Shown: positions 8,722 to 17,816 of the stretch, one piece after another
Numbering within the stretch: the stretch's first letter is position 1
Layout: every line of letters starts with the position of its first letter
From: Flavobacterium sp. 90
Lineage (GTDB): Bacteria > Bacteroidota > Bacteroidia > Flavobacteriales > Flavobacteriaceae
Length of the DNA stretch: 64,000 bases
Reading direction: 5' to 3'
Assembly (NCBI RefSeq): GCF_004339525.1
Contig: NZ_SMGE01000001.1
Span: 3,782,001 to 3,846,000 of the forward strand
The notes under the pieces: generated by a model
The model's input: the letters and a program-made list of their open reading frames with translations, nothing else
Told to the model about the DNA's origin: nothing
Databases searched by the model: none
Translations under genes and position numbers: made by a program

Positions 8722-9594
8722 TTATGGTACCGGTTCACCCAATATTTTCAACCAGCCTGTTTGTGATTTTACATAAATAGTATGTTCTCCACCGCTACTC
8801 AAAAGTGAGTCACAAATTACCTGAAACCCTACTAGTGCGTCTGGATAGGTTGCGTTTAAAAATGTGCTGGATAAGGCTGTAGAAGTATTGTTTAATACTG
8901 CTATATCATCTGTTGTAGCTAATTCACCATCTTTATTAGGTAATGATACTATATAGTCCTTTTTTCCGGCTGAAGCATTAAAATAGAGATGTTTTTTAAA
9001 TCCTGTTCTTTTATCGAGTGCTTCAATTCGTTGCATGTCATAACTAACTTTCGCACCAGGGCTATCAGACACAAAGCCTGATAAACCATTACTATAGCCT
9101 AACGTTGTTATAGTGGCTGGTGTTGCATCATTGAGCCCAACTTTTATAACTTTGCCTCCCATGTTTAAATCATTTAGAGCACCGGTATAAGGAACGCTAT
9201 CATCTGTAGTAGCTAAGACAAACGGTCCATGTGATTTTTCAGGGAAGATGTAACTTGCACTTGTATTGGGAGTAGTTTTTATGAAACTGAGAGAATTTGA
9301 TGCATAATTGTTTTGATCAATGTATTCTATTCCAGTTGTTCTAAATTCCATTATTTGATTTGTAGTATCATTTCGAGATCTAAATAAATCGGGTTGCCAA
9401 TTGGTTTCAAGTCCGTTGTAAATTCCTGAACCAAAATAAGTTATTCTTTCTTCTCCGGAAAATATATTCCCTCCATCTTTGGTAGATTGAAAACTTACTG
9501 GTTTATTATCTTTAATTGATACCTCAACATTTCCTGTTTCCGGATCAGGTTCATTACCGTTTACTGTTCTAATTCCGTATTTTTTCTTAGTCAT
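8722..9594 (-). CDS. Tail fibre-like protein, class C anchor
   Basis: 290 residues. The N-terminus MTKKKYGIRTVNGNEPDPET is shared almost exactly with the 749-residue protein at 11885-14134, so I treat it as an attachment module. The rest is beta-rich, with LATTDD segments typical of fibre shafts in Bacteroidota phages (the protein has three). It is the last gene of the operon, 18 bp after a NHL-repeat fibre. It probably forms part of a receptor-binding appendage or chaperone-like tip. No enzymatic motif. The assignment is by context and shared modules. Confidence 0.6.
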   Translation of the reverse strand: MTKKKYGIRTVNGNEPDPETGNVEVSIKDNKPVSFQSTKDGGNIFSGEERITYFGSGIYNGLETNWQPDLFRSRNDTTNQIMEFRTTGIEYIDQNNYASNSLSFIKTTPNTSASYIFPEKSHGPFVLATTDDSVPYTGALNDLNMGGKVIKVGLNDATPATITTLGYSNGLSGFVSDSPGAKVSYDMQRIEALDKRTGFKKHLYFNASAGKKDYIVSLPNKDGELATTDDIAVLNNTSTALSSTFLNATYPDALVGFQVICDSLLSSGGEHTIYVKSQTGWLKILGEPVP

Positions 9595-10345
9595 TTTCTT
9601 GTGTTTTTAAATTAGTCATTAATGTCGCTTATAACTAAATTATCGTCGTTGTCGTAATAACGGATTTTAGTTGTTCCATCAGGTCTATTGTATATTTCCT
9701 TTGAAATAGAAGGATTTAAAAGCAATGAATCTTCATAGGGTGGAATGTTATAAATACTTGAATTTTTAAGCAAACTTAAATTTGACATTGTAGAATCTGA
9801 AGGAATAAGATAATTTCCAGAGCTGGAACCTTCTTTAAAGGTGCATTGAGTTTGTCCGGAATTATTTTTAAATTCAACATTTTGTTGACCAGATCCTCCC
9901 GAAAAAGTTAAATATTCCTGATAACTATTTGGTCCGAATATGCAATTGGATTGCTCGGCAGAATCTAAAATTATCGATTTTTGATAACTTCCGGTAAAAT
10001 TGATGTTTTCAAAATAAGAGTGAGAAACTGCAATGTTTGAAACACCTTTATAAAAGTTAGAATTAAAAGGATTGCCAAATTGAAATGCTTTAATTGCAGA
10101 TTCTCTACCAAAATTATCATAATCAGATCTGTTATAAATTACATCGTTACCTGATTGAATTTCATATCTGCGAGAGATCGTGTCATTAGAATAATCATAT
10201 TCAATAATATCTAAAACAGGTTTGTAATTATCTTCATTATATTGATCTTTTGTCCAATCGTAAGACAATGTGAATTGATCGTAATATTGTCCTATTGTTC
10301 CAGAATTGTTTGTCCAGGAGTATCCTCCCCAAATGGTTTTATCTC
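9518..10345. repeat. Near-identical ~830-bp repeat, copy 1
   Basis: Covers the C-terminal third of the NHL fibre gene, the 18-bp gap and the start of the next fibre gene. It matches 14058-14885 with few differences. It is the product of a tandem duplication of a two-gene fibre cassette. Confidence 0.8.
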
Positions 10346-11825
10346 CTACAGAAATTGTCAATAAATCTATACTCTTAATTATTGTAGTTGATTTACTAAT
10401 ATCTCCTTTTATTGATGTAGCAGAATTCCAATCACCTGATAATGGGATAAAATTACCATTATTAATATTCCCTATTAATTTACCTGTAGAATCATTATTG
10501 GCTGTAATAAATTCATCATCAATGAATGGCAAAATAATATGACTATTCAAAACCCAGGTATAAGCTTCAATGTAAGCCATTATATAGACTTCATCCAAAT
10601 CTTTAATTATTATTTTACCTGAAATAGCAGATCCTTGCGAAAATGGTCTTATGGTTCCAAATTCATCAATTCGTATAATACTTTCTATAAAATAACCTGC
10701 TATTGTTACATATATTTTTCCATTTGAATCAGCATTAATATCATTTACAGTGTTTGGCATTTCATATAATGATATTAAAGTACCATAAGAATTAAATTTT
10801 ACTACAAATCTATTTTCATCAAAGCCGGTTAAATATATGCAATCATCCATTCCTATATTAACTATGGTACTAACGGTACCATAAAATATAATAGTAGATG
10901 TGCCGTCTGCAGTAAATCTAATAAGACTTTGGATTGAAATATCTACTGTATAAATGTTATTAAATGAATCGATACAAATATCTGAGAATTCTCCTCCTGT
11001 AGCAAATTCAGTTTCAATTCCAGTAGATGTAACTATTTTGCTAATTCTTTTAGGACCTATTATAAATAAATCATTATTAGAGTCAATTACCATTGCTTTT
11101 GATGACAGTACATCTAATGTTTTTATGAAATTAATGGTTCCATTAGGTTCTACACGATGTAAAGTATTATTCGCCAATACCACATATAAGTTATCATTCG
11201 AATCTATAACTACGTCATTGATATTTGCAGAAAATGTGGAAAACGCATTTATTCCTGGGCCACTTTTCTGAATTTTATTATTGTTATATGCCCATGCATA
11301 AATAATTTGAGATGTGGAATCAAATAACATATCTTGTGGTCTACCATAATTTGAATTCCAAGAAATGACTCTTTTAAAATTGGTTTGAACTAGATCGATT
11401 TTATTTTTTAAAGCTCCATATATTCCAAAACCATCAACACTCTGGTCATATCTAGGATTCCAAAATTCTCCATGACCATTTTTTTCTAATTTGTTATTTG
11501 TTGCTGCCCTTAAATAAATAGTAGTTCCGCTTGAGGTTCCATCATCATACAAAGCGGGATGAACTCCGCTTATTTTATAATAAGCGCCTGGAATCAAAGA
11601 ATTATTACTTATTAAATTATCCAATTCTGATTTAGTCACAGAAATAGTTGAGCCACCGCCTAAAGAGCTTTGCGAAACATATTTTACAGTATTGTCGCTG
11701 CCTCTTACTAATATATCATCTTCTTTAGTACCTTCATTAACAGTTTGTAGTTTTAGAGGTTTGTTAATAATCTGTACTAGTGAAGGTTCTTCTTCAAGAG
11801 CCTTGTTAATATTATCTTTTATCAT
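9612..11825 (-). CDS. Tail fibre-like protein with NHL/propeller repeats, class B anchor
   Basis: About 737 residues from the ATG at 11825; a longer frame to 11918 is rejected because the paralogue at 14152-16212 starts at the equivalent MIK(N/D)NINK. Domain order: class B anchor (KPLKLQTVNEG...DDILVRG) within the first 50 residues, a segment ISVTKSELDNLI, then about 300 residues of six or so propeller-like blades (for example DSNDNLYVVLANN, DSFNNIYTVDIS), then a C-terminal 230 residues almost identical to the paralogue. The conserved ends with a variable middle suggest that the propeller is the exchangeable binding part. Confidence 0.65.
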   Translation of the reverse strand: MIKDNINKALEEEPSLVQIINKPLKLQTVNEGTKEDDILVRGSDNTVKYVSQSSLGGGSTISVTKSELDNLISNNSLIPGAYYKISGVHPALYDDGTSSGTTIYLRAATNNKLEKNGHGEFWNPRYDQSVDGFGIYGALKNKIDLVQTNFKRVISWNSNYGRPQDMLFDSTSQIIYAWAYNNNKIQKSGPGINAFSTFSANINDVVIDSNDNLYVVLANNTLHRVEPNGTINFIKTLDVLSSKAMVIDSNNDLFIIGPKRISKIVTSTGIETEFATGGEFSDICIDSFNNIYTVDISIQSLIRFTADGTSTIIFYGTVSTIVNIGMDDCIYLTGFDENRFVVKFNSYGTLISLYEMPNTVNDINADSNGKIYVTIAGYFIESIIRIDEFGTIRPFSQGSAISGKIIIKDLDEVYIMAYIEAYTWVLNSHIILPFIDDEFITANNDSTGKLIGNINNGNFIPLSGDWNSATSIKGDISKSTTIIKSIDLLTISVGDKTIWGGYSWTNNSGTIGQYYDQFTLSYDWTKDQYNEDNYKPVLDIIEYDYSNDTISRRYEIQSGNDVIYNRSDYDNFGRESAIKAFQFGNPFNSNFYKGVSNIAVSHSYFENINFTGSYQKSIILDSAEQSNCIFGPNSYQEYLTFSGGSGQQNVEFKNNSGQTQCTFKEGSSSGNYLIPSDSTMSNLSLLKNSSIYNIPPYEDSLLLNPSISKEIYNRPDGTTKIRYYDNDDNLVISDIND

Positions 11826-11884
11826 GTTGTTGTTTTCTTTTTTCGGTATTTTGCAAAAGATTGATTTTTGTCCATAACGCCGGT

Positions 11885-14134
11885 TTATTGGGTTATTGTA
11901 ATAGCATATTGAATCCAACCTGAAACAGTTTTTTCATAGGTTAAAGCTCCGTTTGTAATATTTAAACATCTTACTCTAAAACCTGATAATGCATTTGGAT
12001 ATGTCGTTGTGAGAGTAGCACTTGACAATACTGTAGTTGTTACGTTATCTATGGCACCGGTATTGTCTACATAACCTTTAGTAACTAAAGAAGTAGCTCC
12101 ACCAGAAACGATAAGAGCTTGTGTTAGGTTAGGTGTTTTTAATTCGCCTGTTGTGCTTTTTGTAATAGCAACATTACCAACTCCATCAGATATTGTTATC
12201 GTATTTGATGCTGAAGCGCTTAAACCTGTAACTTTTCCTAAAACTACGTTGCCACTTCCTGTTGTTATACCTGTGGTGTTACCATTATTTGGTGCAATAA
12301 TCAGATTGTTGGAACCAGTTGTAATACCGCCACCAGCGGCAATAAATCCAGTATCGGCAACTATCACATTTGCGTTTCCAGTTGTAATGCCAGAACCAGC
12401 CTGTAAACCAATAGCAATATTGTACATACCGGTTGTTTGAGATCGTAAAGAAGTATCACCAATTGATATACCATTACCAGTTGTATTATTATACATTGCA
12501 TTACTTCCAATTGCAATACTTCGATGGCCGAAAATATTTGAACCTGATACTCCCACATTACTTTTCAAAGCCGAAGCACCTATGGCAACATTGGCAGAAC
12601 CAAATTGATTAGCGTTTAAAGTACTAGCTCCAATTGCTGTATTGTAGGATCCTGTAGTGTTAGATGTCGAAGAATAAGCTCCTATAGAAGTGTTAACTAA
12701 TCCCGTTGTATTATAATATAAAGAGAATGAGCCGATACCTGTGTTGTAAGCTCCTGTTGTGTTACTATACAAAGATTCGTAACCTACGGCAGTACTATTA
12801 TTACCTGTTGAATTTGAAAATAAAGAATAATCTCCTAAAACCACATTAGTCGTAAGATTGCCTCCACCTTTACCAATTCTTATTCCGTTAATTAATTTAT
12901 CCACACCCCCTAATTCCTGTAATGATGTATTATCTACAAGACCAGTTGTTGTGCCTGATACGGGAGAATTGGTAGTTATGTCATCTAGTGTTGCTAATGT
13001 ATAAGTTCCCGATGGCTTCTCAGGGAATTTATATTCACCTTTTCCATCAGTGAGTCTCTTCCATATCAGTTTATTTGATTTTAAATCATCCTGCGTTGCA
13101 TAGGTTACATCATTTGTATAATAAGCAATACGATTGTTATCATTTTCACTACTTATAAAAAAACCATATGGAAGGACATCCGATCTTCTTCCGTATATAG
13201 CGTCAAGATTGGATATAGTATTAGCTGTTATTAATGAATAAGCTTTAGATTCATCACCTATTGACATGCTCATCCCAATAGCATTGTTACCAGATTCTAA
13301 TACATTTTGTAATGTAGGGGACTTAATATCATCTAATGTGGCCAAATCATAATTTCCAGAAACTTTTGCTGGCAAGTAAAAATTTGTATTATTGTCTATA
13401 GGGTCTTTAAATAGTAATCTAGAAGTTAAATTTCCATCATCTTTTACTTGATATAGTATAACCTTGCCACTTTCTAATGCAAGAACACCTGCTTCATGAT
13501 TAAACCTAGATGTAAGAATCAAATTAGAAAAAACATCTGTAGCCCTAATATCAGTGCTTACTCCAGAGTTTAAAGAAGGACTATCTATGTATGCTAAACC
13601 ACCTCCTCCATTTAAGGCTTTTTGTAATGTAATATCGTCTAAAGTCGCTAAGGTTCCGTCTTTATCTTGAAAACTTGCTGTGTGGGTAATTTCAGAACCA
13701 ATAACATCAGGAAATTTAACAACGAAGTTAGATCCTGAATTAAAATTAGTTGTCTGAATAACTTTACTACCGTATAATGTTACATTCTCTGTATCTGAAA
13801 TGCTTAAAAAATCATCATTCAAATGAGAAGATTTGCCAGATTGATCATTATTATATGTAAACCCTGATTCAGAATCTACATTAATTGTTTTTTCAATTCC
13901 AGACAAAATATCTTCACGCTTAATTTCTATTATATTTGATTCTATTCTATTTGTCCATCTTGTATCTTCGTTAGAAGTAGTTAAAATTATTGGTATATCT
14001 GCGTTAGATATATTTCCGTTTTCCAAAGTTTGTTGTAAATCCTGAGAACCTCCAACCGATACCTCAACATCTCCTGTTTCCGGATCAGGTTCATTACCGT
14101 TTACTGTTCTAATTCCGTATTTTTTCTTAGTCAT
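11885..14134 (-). CDS. Tail fibre-like protein with YadA-head-like repeats, class C anchor
   Basis: 749 residues. After the class C anchor (GIRTVNGNEPDPETGDVEVS) come repeated fibre-shaft units ending in ATLDDI. Residues about 430-620 contain at least ten NTTG-x-x-N-x-x-IG units (for example NTTGAYNTGIGSFSLYYNTT), the left-handed parallel beta-roll repeat of YadA/Hia head domains. The end has KGYVDN and a small C-terminal domain. This is a trimeric-adhesin-like fibre. It is paired with the upstream propeller fibre; the pair is duplicated at 8722-11825. Confidence 0.65.
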   Translation of the reverse strand: MTKKKYGIRTVNGNEPDPETGDVEVSVGGSQDLQQTLENGNISNADIPIILTTSNEDTRWTNRIESNIIEIKREDILSGIEKTINVDSESGFTYNNDQSGKSSHLNDDFLSISDTENVTLYGSKVIQTTNFNSGSNFVVKFPDVIGSEITHTASFQDKDGTLATLDDITLQKALNGGGGLAYIDSPSLNSGVSTDIRATDVFSNLILTSRFNHEAGVLALESGKVILYQVKDDGNLTSRLLFKDPIDNNTNFYLPAKVSGNYDLATLDDIKSPTLQNVLESGNNAIGMSMSIGDESKAYSLITANTISNLDAIYGRRSDVLPYGFFISSENDNNRIAYYTNDVTYATQDDLKSNKLIWKRLTDGKGEYKFPEKPSGTYTLATLDDITTNSPVSGTTTGLVDNTSLQELGGVDKLINGIRIGKGGGNLTTNVVLGDYSLFSNSTGNNSTAVGYESLYSNTTGAYNTGIGSFSLYYNTTGLVNTSIGAYSSTSNTTGSYNTAIGASTLNANQFGSANVAIGASALKSNVGVSGSNIFGHRSIAIGSNAMYNNTTGNGISIGDTSLRSQTTGMYNIAIGLQAGSGITTGNANVIVADTGFIAAGGGITTGSNNLIIAPNNGNTTGITTGSGNVVLGKVTGLSASASNTITISDGVGNVAITKSTTGELKTPNLTQALIVSGGATSLVTKGYVDNTGAIDNVTTTVLSSATLTTTYPNALSGFRVRCLNITNGALTYEKTVSGWIQYAITITQ

Positions 14135-14885
14135 TTTTTTGTATTTTTAAATTAGTCATTAATGTCGCTTATAACTAAATTATCGTCGTTGTCGTAATAA
14201 CGGATTTTAGTTGTTCCGTCAGGTCTATTGTATATTTCTTTTAAAATAGAAGGATTTAAAAGCAATGAATCTTCATTAGGTGAAATATTATAAATGTTTG
14301 AATTTTTAAGTAAACTTAAATTTGACATTGTAGAATTTGGTGGAAGTAGATAATTTCCTGAGCTAGAGCTTTCCTTAAGGTCACATTGAATCTGTCCGGA
14401 ATTATTTCTAAATTCAACATTTTGTTGACTAGATCCTCTCGAAAAAGTTAAATATTCCTGATAACTATTTGGTCCGAATATACAGTTTGATTGCTCAGCA
14501 GAATTTAAAGTTATCGATCTTTGATAGCTTCCGGCAAAATTGATGTTTTCAAAATAAGAGTGAGAAACCGTAATGTTTGAAATTCCTTTGTAAAAGTTAG
14601 AATTAAAAGGATTGCCAAATTGAAATGCTTTTATTGCAGATTCTCTACCAAAATTATCGTAATCAACTCTGGAATAAATTACATCGCTACCTGATTCAAT
14701 TTCATATCTGCGAGAGATTCTATCATTTGAATAATCATATTCAATTATATCTAAAACCGGGTTATAATTATCTTCATTATATTGATCTTTTGTCCAATCA
14801 TAAGACAATGTAAATTGATCGTAATATTGTCCTTTTGTTCCTGAATTGTTTGTCCAGGAATATCCTCCCCAAATTGTTTTATCTC
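14058..14885. repeat. Near-identical ~830-bp repeat, copy 2
   Basis: Second copy of the segment at 9518-10345, in the same orientation, 4.5 kb away. Such direct repeats would allow deletion or exchange of the fibre pair by recombination. Confidence 0.8.
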
Positions 14886-16212
14886 CTATGGAATGCGATT
14901 GTTCTGGTTCATCCGTTGAAAGTTTAATAACATTATTTGAATCCATATTTACAAAATATAAATCATTACCAGAAGAGCAAACCGCAAAAGGTGTGTAAAA
15001 GGATGGATTATCATAAATTACAGTTATTGAACCATCTGACATTATTTTAGCCGCATGAGAAGTATAGCCGTAAAGAACAATAACGTCGTCATTTGTATCT
15101 AGACATATTCCTCTTGCAGGAAATGGCACTCTTGCTAATATTGAAGATGTGCCATCAGGTAAGATTTTGGTTACTGTTCCAGTACTGGCATTACTGACAT
15201 ATAAATTTCCAGTTGCTCTGGAAAAGCATATATCTTGTGGAACTTCAATGCCAACAGCAAATATGTTTGATGTCGTACCATCTTGAAGAATTTTTGTAAT
15301 ACTTCCACTATTTGTTACATATACGTTGGCATCATTATCTAAACACATACTAAGAACTATATTTCCACAAGTTCCATGAATTGTGAAAGACCCATTTGGT
15401 AGAATTTTAACAACATCCTGATATGTGTAATTTGCCACATATACATTTCCGTCTGAATCTACGCATATATCAGAATTTCCATTTCTCCCCAAATCTGTCA
15501 ATGTAGATAAAACACCAGATGAATCTAGTTTAGAAATTTTTTTTTCGCCACCGCCTATCATATAAACGACATCGTCTAAACCGATACATAATTTATCTGT
15601 TCTGGATCGGCTTGATGTATCGATATCAATTCTTGTTCCGTTAGGCAAGATTTTTGTAACACCACTGCCTCCTTGAACAGGATTTGCGTTTGCCGTATAA
15701 ACAACACCATTACTATCAACAACTATGCTTTGTACATTATTTCCAGTACTTGATAATACTTGTGCATAATATCCTGCATCGTTCGGTGTATAAGTCTTTG
15801 AATTCCATATATTGAATCCATTGATTGACCGATCATATTTAGGATTATAAAACAATCCATGACCTTCTTTAGATAAAGTGTTTTCTGTTAAAGCTTGTAA
15901 AAATATTGTAGTTCCTGAATTAGTTCCATCATCATACAAACTTGGCTGTACTCCGCTTATTTTATAATTAGCATCAGGAATTAAAGAATTATTATTTATC
16001 AAATTATCTAATTCTGATTTAGTCACAGAAATAGTTGAACCACCTAAAGAGCTTTTTGAAATGTATTTTACAGTGTTATCAGCACCTCGCACAAGTATAT
16101 CATCTTCGTTACTACCTTCATTAACAGTCTCTAATTTTAGCGGCTTGCTAATAATCTGCACCTTTGCGGATTCTTCTTCTTCAGGAGTTTTATTAATATT
16201 ATTTTTTATCAT
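14152..16212 (-). CDS. Tail fibre-like protein with NHL repeats, class B anchor
   Basis: 686 residues. The N-terminus MIKNNINKTPEEEESAKVQI then ISKPLKLETVNEG...DDILVRGADNTVKYI matches the class B anchor also seen at 9612-11825, 43557-46154 and 46606-47874. The middle 280 residues are NHL-type blades (DSDGNVYVANYTYQDVVKIL, repeated with small changes). The last 230 residues match the paralogue. The stop lies 18 bp before the next fibre gene. Role inferred as receptor-binding fibre of the contractile tail. Confidence 0.65.
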   Translation of the reverse strand: MIKNNINKTPEEEESAKVQIISKPLKLETVNEGSNEDDILVRGADNTVKYISKSSLGGSTISVTKSELDNLINNNSLIPDANYKISGVQPSLYDDGTNSGTTIFLQALTENTLSKEGHGLFYNPKYDRSINGFNIWNSKTYTPNDAGYYAQVLSSTGNNVQSIVVDSNGVVYTANANPVQGGSGVTKILPNGTRIDIDTSSRSRTDKLCIGLDDVVYMIGGGEKKISKLDSSGVLSTLTDLGRNGNSDICVDSDGNVYVANYTYQDVVKILPNGSFTIHGTCGNIVLSMCLDNDANVYVTNSGSITKILQDGTTSNIFAVGIEVPQDICFSRATGNLYVSNASTGTVTKILPDGTSSILARVPFPARGICLDTNDDVIVLYGYTSHAAKIMSDGSITVIYDNPSFYTPFAVCSSGNDLYFVNMDSNNVIKLSTDEPEQSHSIGDKTIWGGYSWTNNSGTKGQYYDQFTLSYDWTKDQYNEDNYNPVLDIIEYDYSNDRISRRYEIESGSDVIYSRVDYDNFGRESAIKAFQFGNPFNSNFYKGISNITVSHSYFENINFAGSYQRSITLNSAEQSNCIFGPNSYQEYLTFSRGSSQQNVEFRNNSGQIQCDLKESSSSGNYLLPPNSTMSNLSLLKNSNIYNISPNEDSLLLNPSILKEIYNRPDGTTKIRYYDNDDNLVISDIND

Positions 16213-16265
16213 TTCGTATTTTGTTTTTTAATTGTGAGATTTCAGTTTAAGAAATAGAGGTTACT

Positions 16266-16661
16266 TTATTTTCTAAAAACTATCAAACCATTCTTCACCT
16301 CATCAGATTCAAGAAAAGAACTGTTTTCCAGATCAAACTGAATGGTGAAATCTGTTTTGTAGTCCAATATTTCAAATTGTGATCCGTCTCCGGCAATGAT
16401 TATGTCGAGGGATTTTTTTAAGTTTTCTATTTCCTCGTCACAAATCAATTCATTGCCGGATAAGAACAGATCATAGGTTTTTAGTTTTGTTTGTATTATG
16501 CTGCTAAAAGTTACTTTGTAAATTTCAGCATCAAAGAATGCTGCAGATGCTTTTTTGTTCACAACAGAAAAGGATTCGCTGAGATCTATTGTGTTTTTTA
16601 TTCTTCTAATCTTAAATATTCGTTCTAATTGGTAAGGCGCATTTTTAGTTTCTACTTTCAA
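16266..16661 (-). CDS. Hypothetical protein in the tail operon
   Basis: 131 residues, no motif I recognise, no signal peptide or membrane segment. It lies 53 bp upstream of the first NHL fibre and 120 bp downstream of the holin, in operon orientation. Composition is mixed alpha/beta and it may be a small tail or fibre-associated protein. No function is claimed. Confidence 0.5.
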   Translation of the reverse strand: MKVETKNAPYQLERIFKIRRIKNTIDLSESFSVVNKKASAAFFDAEIYKVTFSSIIQTKLKTYDLFLSGNELICDEEIENLKKSLDIIIAGDGSQFEILDYKTDFTIQFDLENSSFLESDEVKNGLIVFRK

Positions 16662-16783
16662 ATTGGTTGGTTAGTTTAAAGACTGGAATTTAGATTCGGA
16701 AGAAAAAGAAAGTAGTTTTTTTTTATTTTTTAAAGTACTTGCGTGAATTGTTGCAGGTACTATTTTTGTGTTGAGCTATTGGT

Positions 16784-17254
16784 TTATTTTTCGATATGGT
16801 ATTTAGGGTCAATTGTAATCAAAAGGCGTTTGAATAATTGTATCAAACGTTCTCTTATTGATTTAAGAATCAAGGTCATTGCGTCGAAATTTTCGACTTC
16901 TTTCTTTGTTTTTATGGCAATTATATTGCTGATTATGGAAATTCCGTCGCTAACAATAAGTAAATCCATTACTATGGTTACGAACCATTTAAAGTTGTAA
17001 TTAAGTCCTTTACTCATTAATGCCAAAGCTGTTGGTATTAGCAATACGGCTAATTTTGATACAAATCCCAAGGCTAACTTTTTAAAGCTAAAGGCATTAT
17101 TTAATACGATGGTTTTGATTATACCCAGAAAAGTATCCATTACCATTAAGTAAAACAGAACTTTGACAATTTCTACATCCATTTCCAGATACATAAAGAC
17201 TCCATAAAGCAGTAATTTTAGTTCATTTGAATATTCTGAGATTTTATGCATCAT
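16784..17254 (-). CDS. Phage holin family protein
   Basis: 156 residues with three to four hydrophobic segments and the arrangement FYLMVMDTFLGIIKTIV ... FVTIVMDLLIVSDGISIISN typical of the phage_holin_4/TcdE family. By family knowledge it permeabilises the inner membrane at a set time so that endolysin reaches the wall. It is adjacent to a second membrane protein (17270-17734) but 6.7 kb downstream of the endolysin, so the lysis functions are split between two transcription units. The start MM at 17254 is the longest; one codon shorter is possible. Confidence 0.75.
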   Translation of the reverse strand: MMHKISEYSNELKLLLYGVFMYLEMDVEIVKVLFYLMVMDTFLGIIKTIVLNNAFSFKKLALGFVSKLAVLLIPTALALMSKGLNYNFKWFVTIVMDLLIVSDGISIISNIIAIKTKKEVENFDAMTLILKSIRERLIQLFKRLLITIDPKYHIEK

Positions 17255-17269
17255 AGTTTTTTTTGGGGT

Positions 17270-17734
17270 TTAGTCTTCTATTATAGATTTTTTGGCATGA
17301 TCAAAATCAATTACTCCCAGTAAATTGGTGAATCTTTTTCCGAAATCGGTTAGCGTATTATCTCTTTCATTTTCGCCTAAATTGTCGCTTATGGTTTCCC
17401 GAATAACTCCAAATTGATTTGTAGACGAAGCGATAATAAAATTGTCATTTAATAATGCGCCGCCGACTGTATTTCCGGTAATGTCAATAGATAAACTAAG
17501 TTTTCTCAGATAGCTTAAAAAGCCTTTCCATTTTGTAATGGAGTATACAAAGCAAATAGGGTAGATGCCTAAAGAACAAATCAATGCAAACAAAAAAAGG
17601 GTCCATTCTGTGTAATGTTTTTTCGAAATAAATAAAGTTGGTAGAAGTAAAATAGTTAAGGGTATCATTGCCAAGATTGTGATTGAAAGCCACAGCAATG
17701 CCGAAGCTGTAAAAATAATTTTCACAATTTTCAT
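17270..17734 (-). CDS. Membrane protein next to holin
   Basis: 154 residues with two or three N-terminal hydrophobic segments (residues about 7-35 and 45-70) and a soluble C-terminus with TISDNLGENERDNTLTDFGK, a pattern I associate with small phage membrane proteins near lysis genes. It starts after a strong hairpin and ends 15 bp before the holin. It may assist lysis or virion release. Function not established. Confidence 0.5.
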   Translation of the reverse strand: MKIVKIIFTASALLWLSITILAMIPLTILLLPTLFISKKHYTEWTLFLFALICSLGIYPICFVYSITKWKGFLSYLRKLSLSIDITGNTVGGALLNDNFIIASSTNQFGVIRETISDNLGENERDNTLTDFGKRFTNLLGVIDFDHAKKSIIED

Positions 17735-17767
17735 GTATAGTCTTTTATGATTAATGATTTTAGAATA

Positions 17768-17804
17768 AATAATCTTTTGGGGTATAAAACCCCAAAAGAT
17801 TATT
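17768..17804 (-). terminator. Perfect 15-bp hairpin between fibre and lysis genes
   Basis: AATAATCTTTTGGGG pairs exactly with CCCCAAAAGATTATT around a 7-nt loop. There is no long U run after it on the minus strand, so it may attenuate or protect the upstream mRNA rather than end all transcription. Confidence 0.5.
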
Positions 17805-17816
17805 ACAGATTATTAT

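Noticed and set aside
11826..11918. Longer N-terminus for the NHL fibre at 9612
   Set aside because: The paralogue starts at the equivalent MIKNNINK, and the extra 31 residues have no counterpart.
12153..12440. Plus-strand ORF with Pro/Val-rich repeats opposite the YadA-like fibre
   Set aside because: It mirrors the repeat structure of the true gene on the other strand and has no start context.
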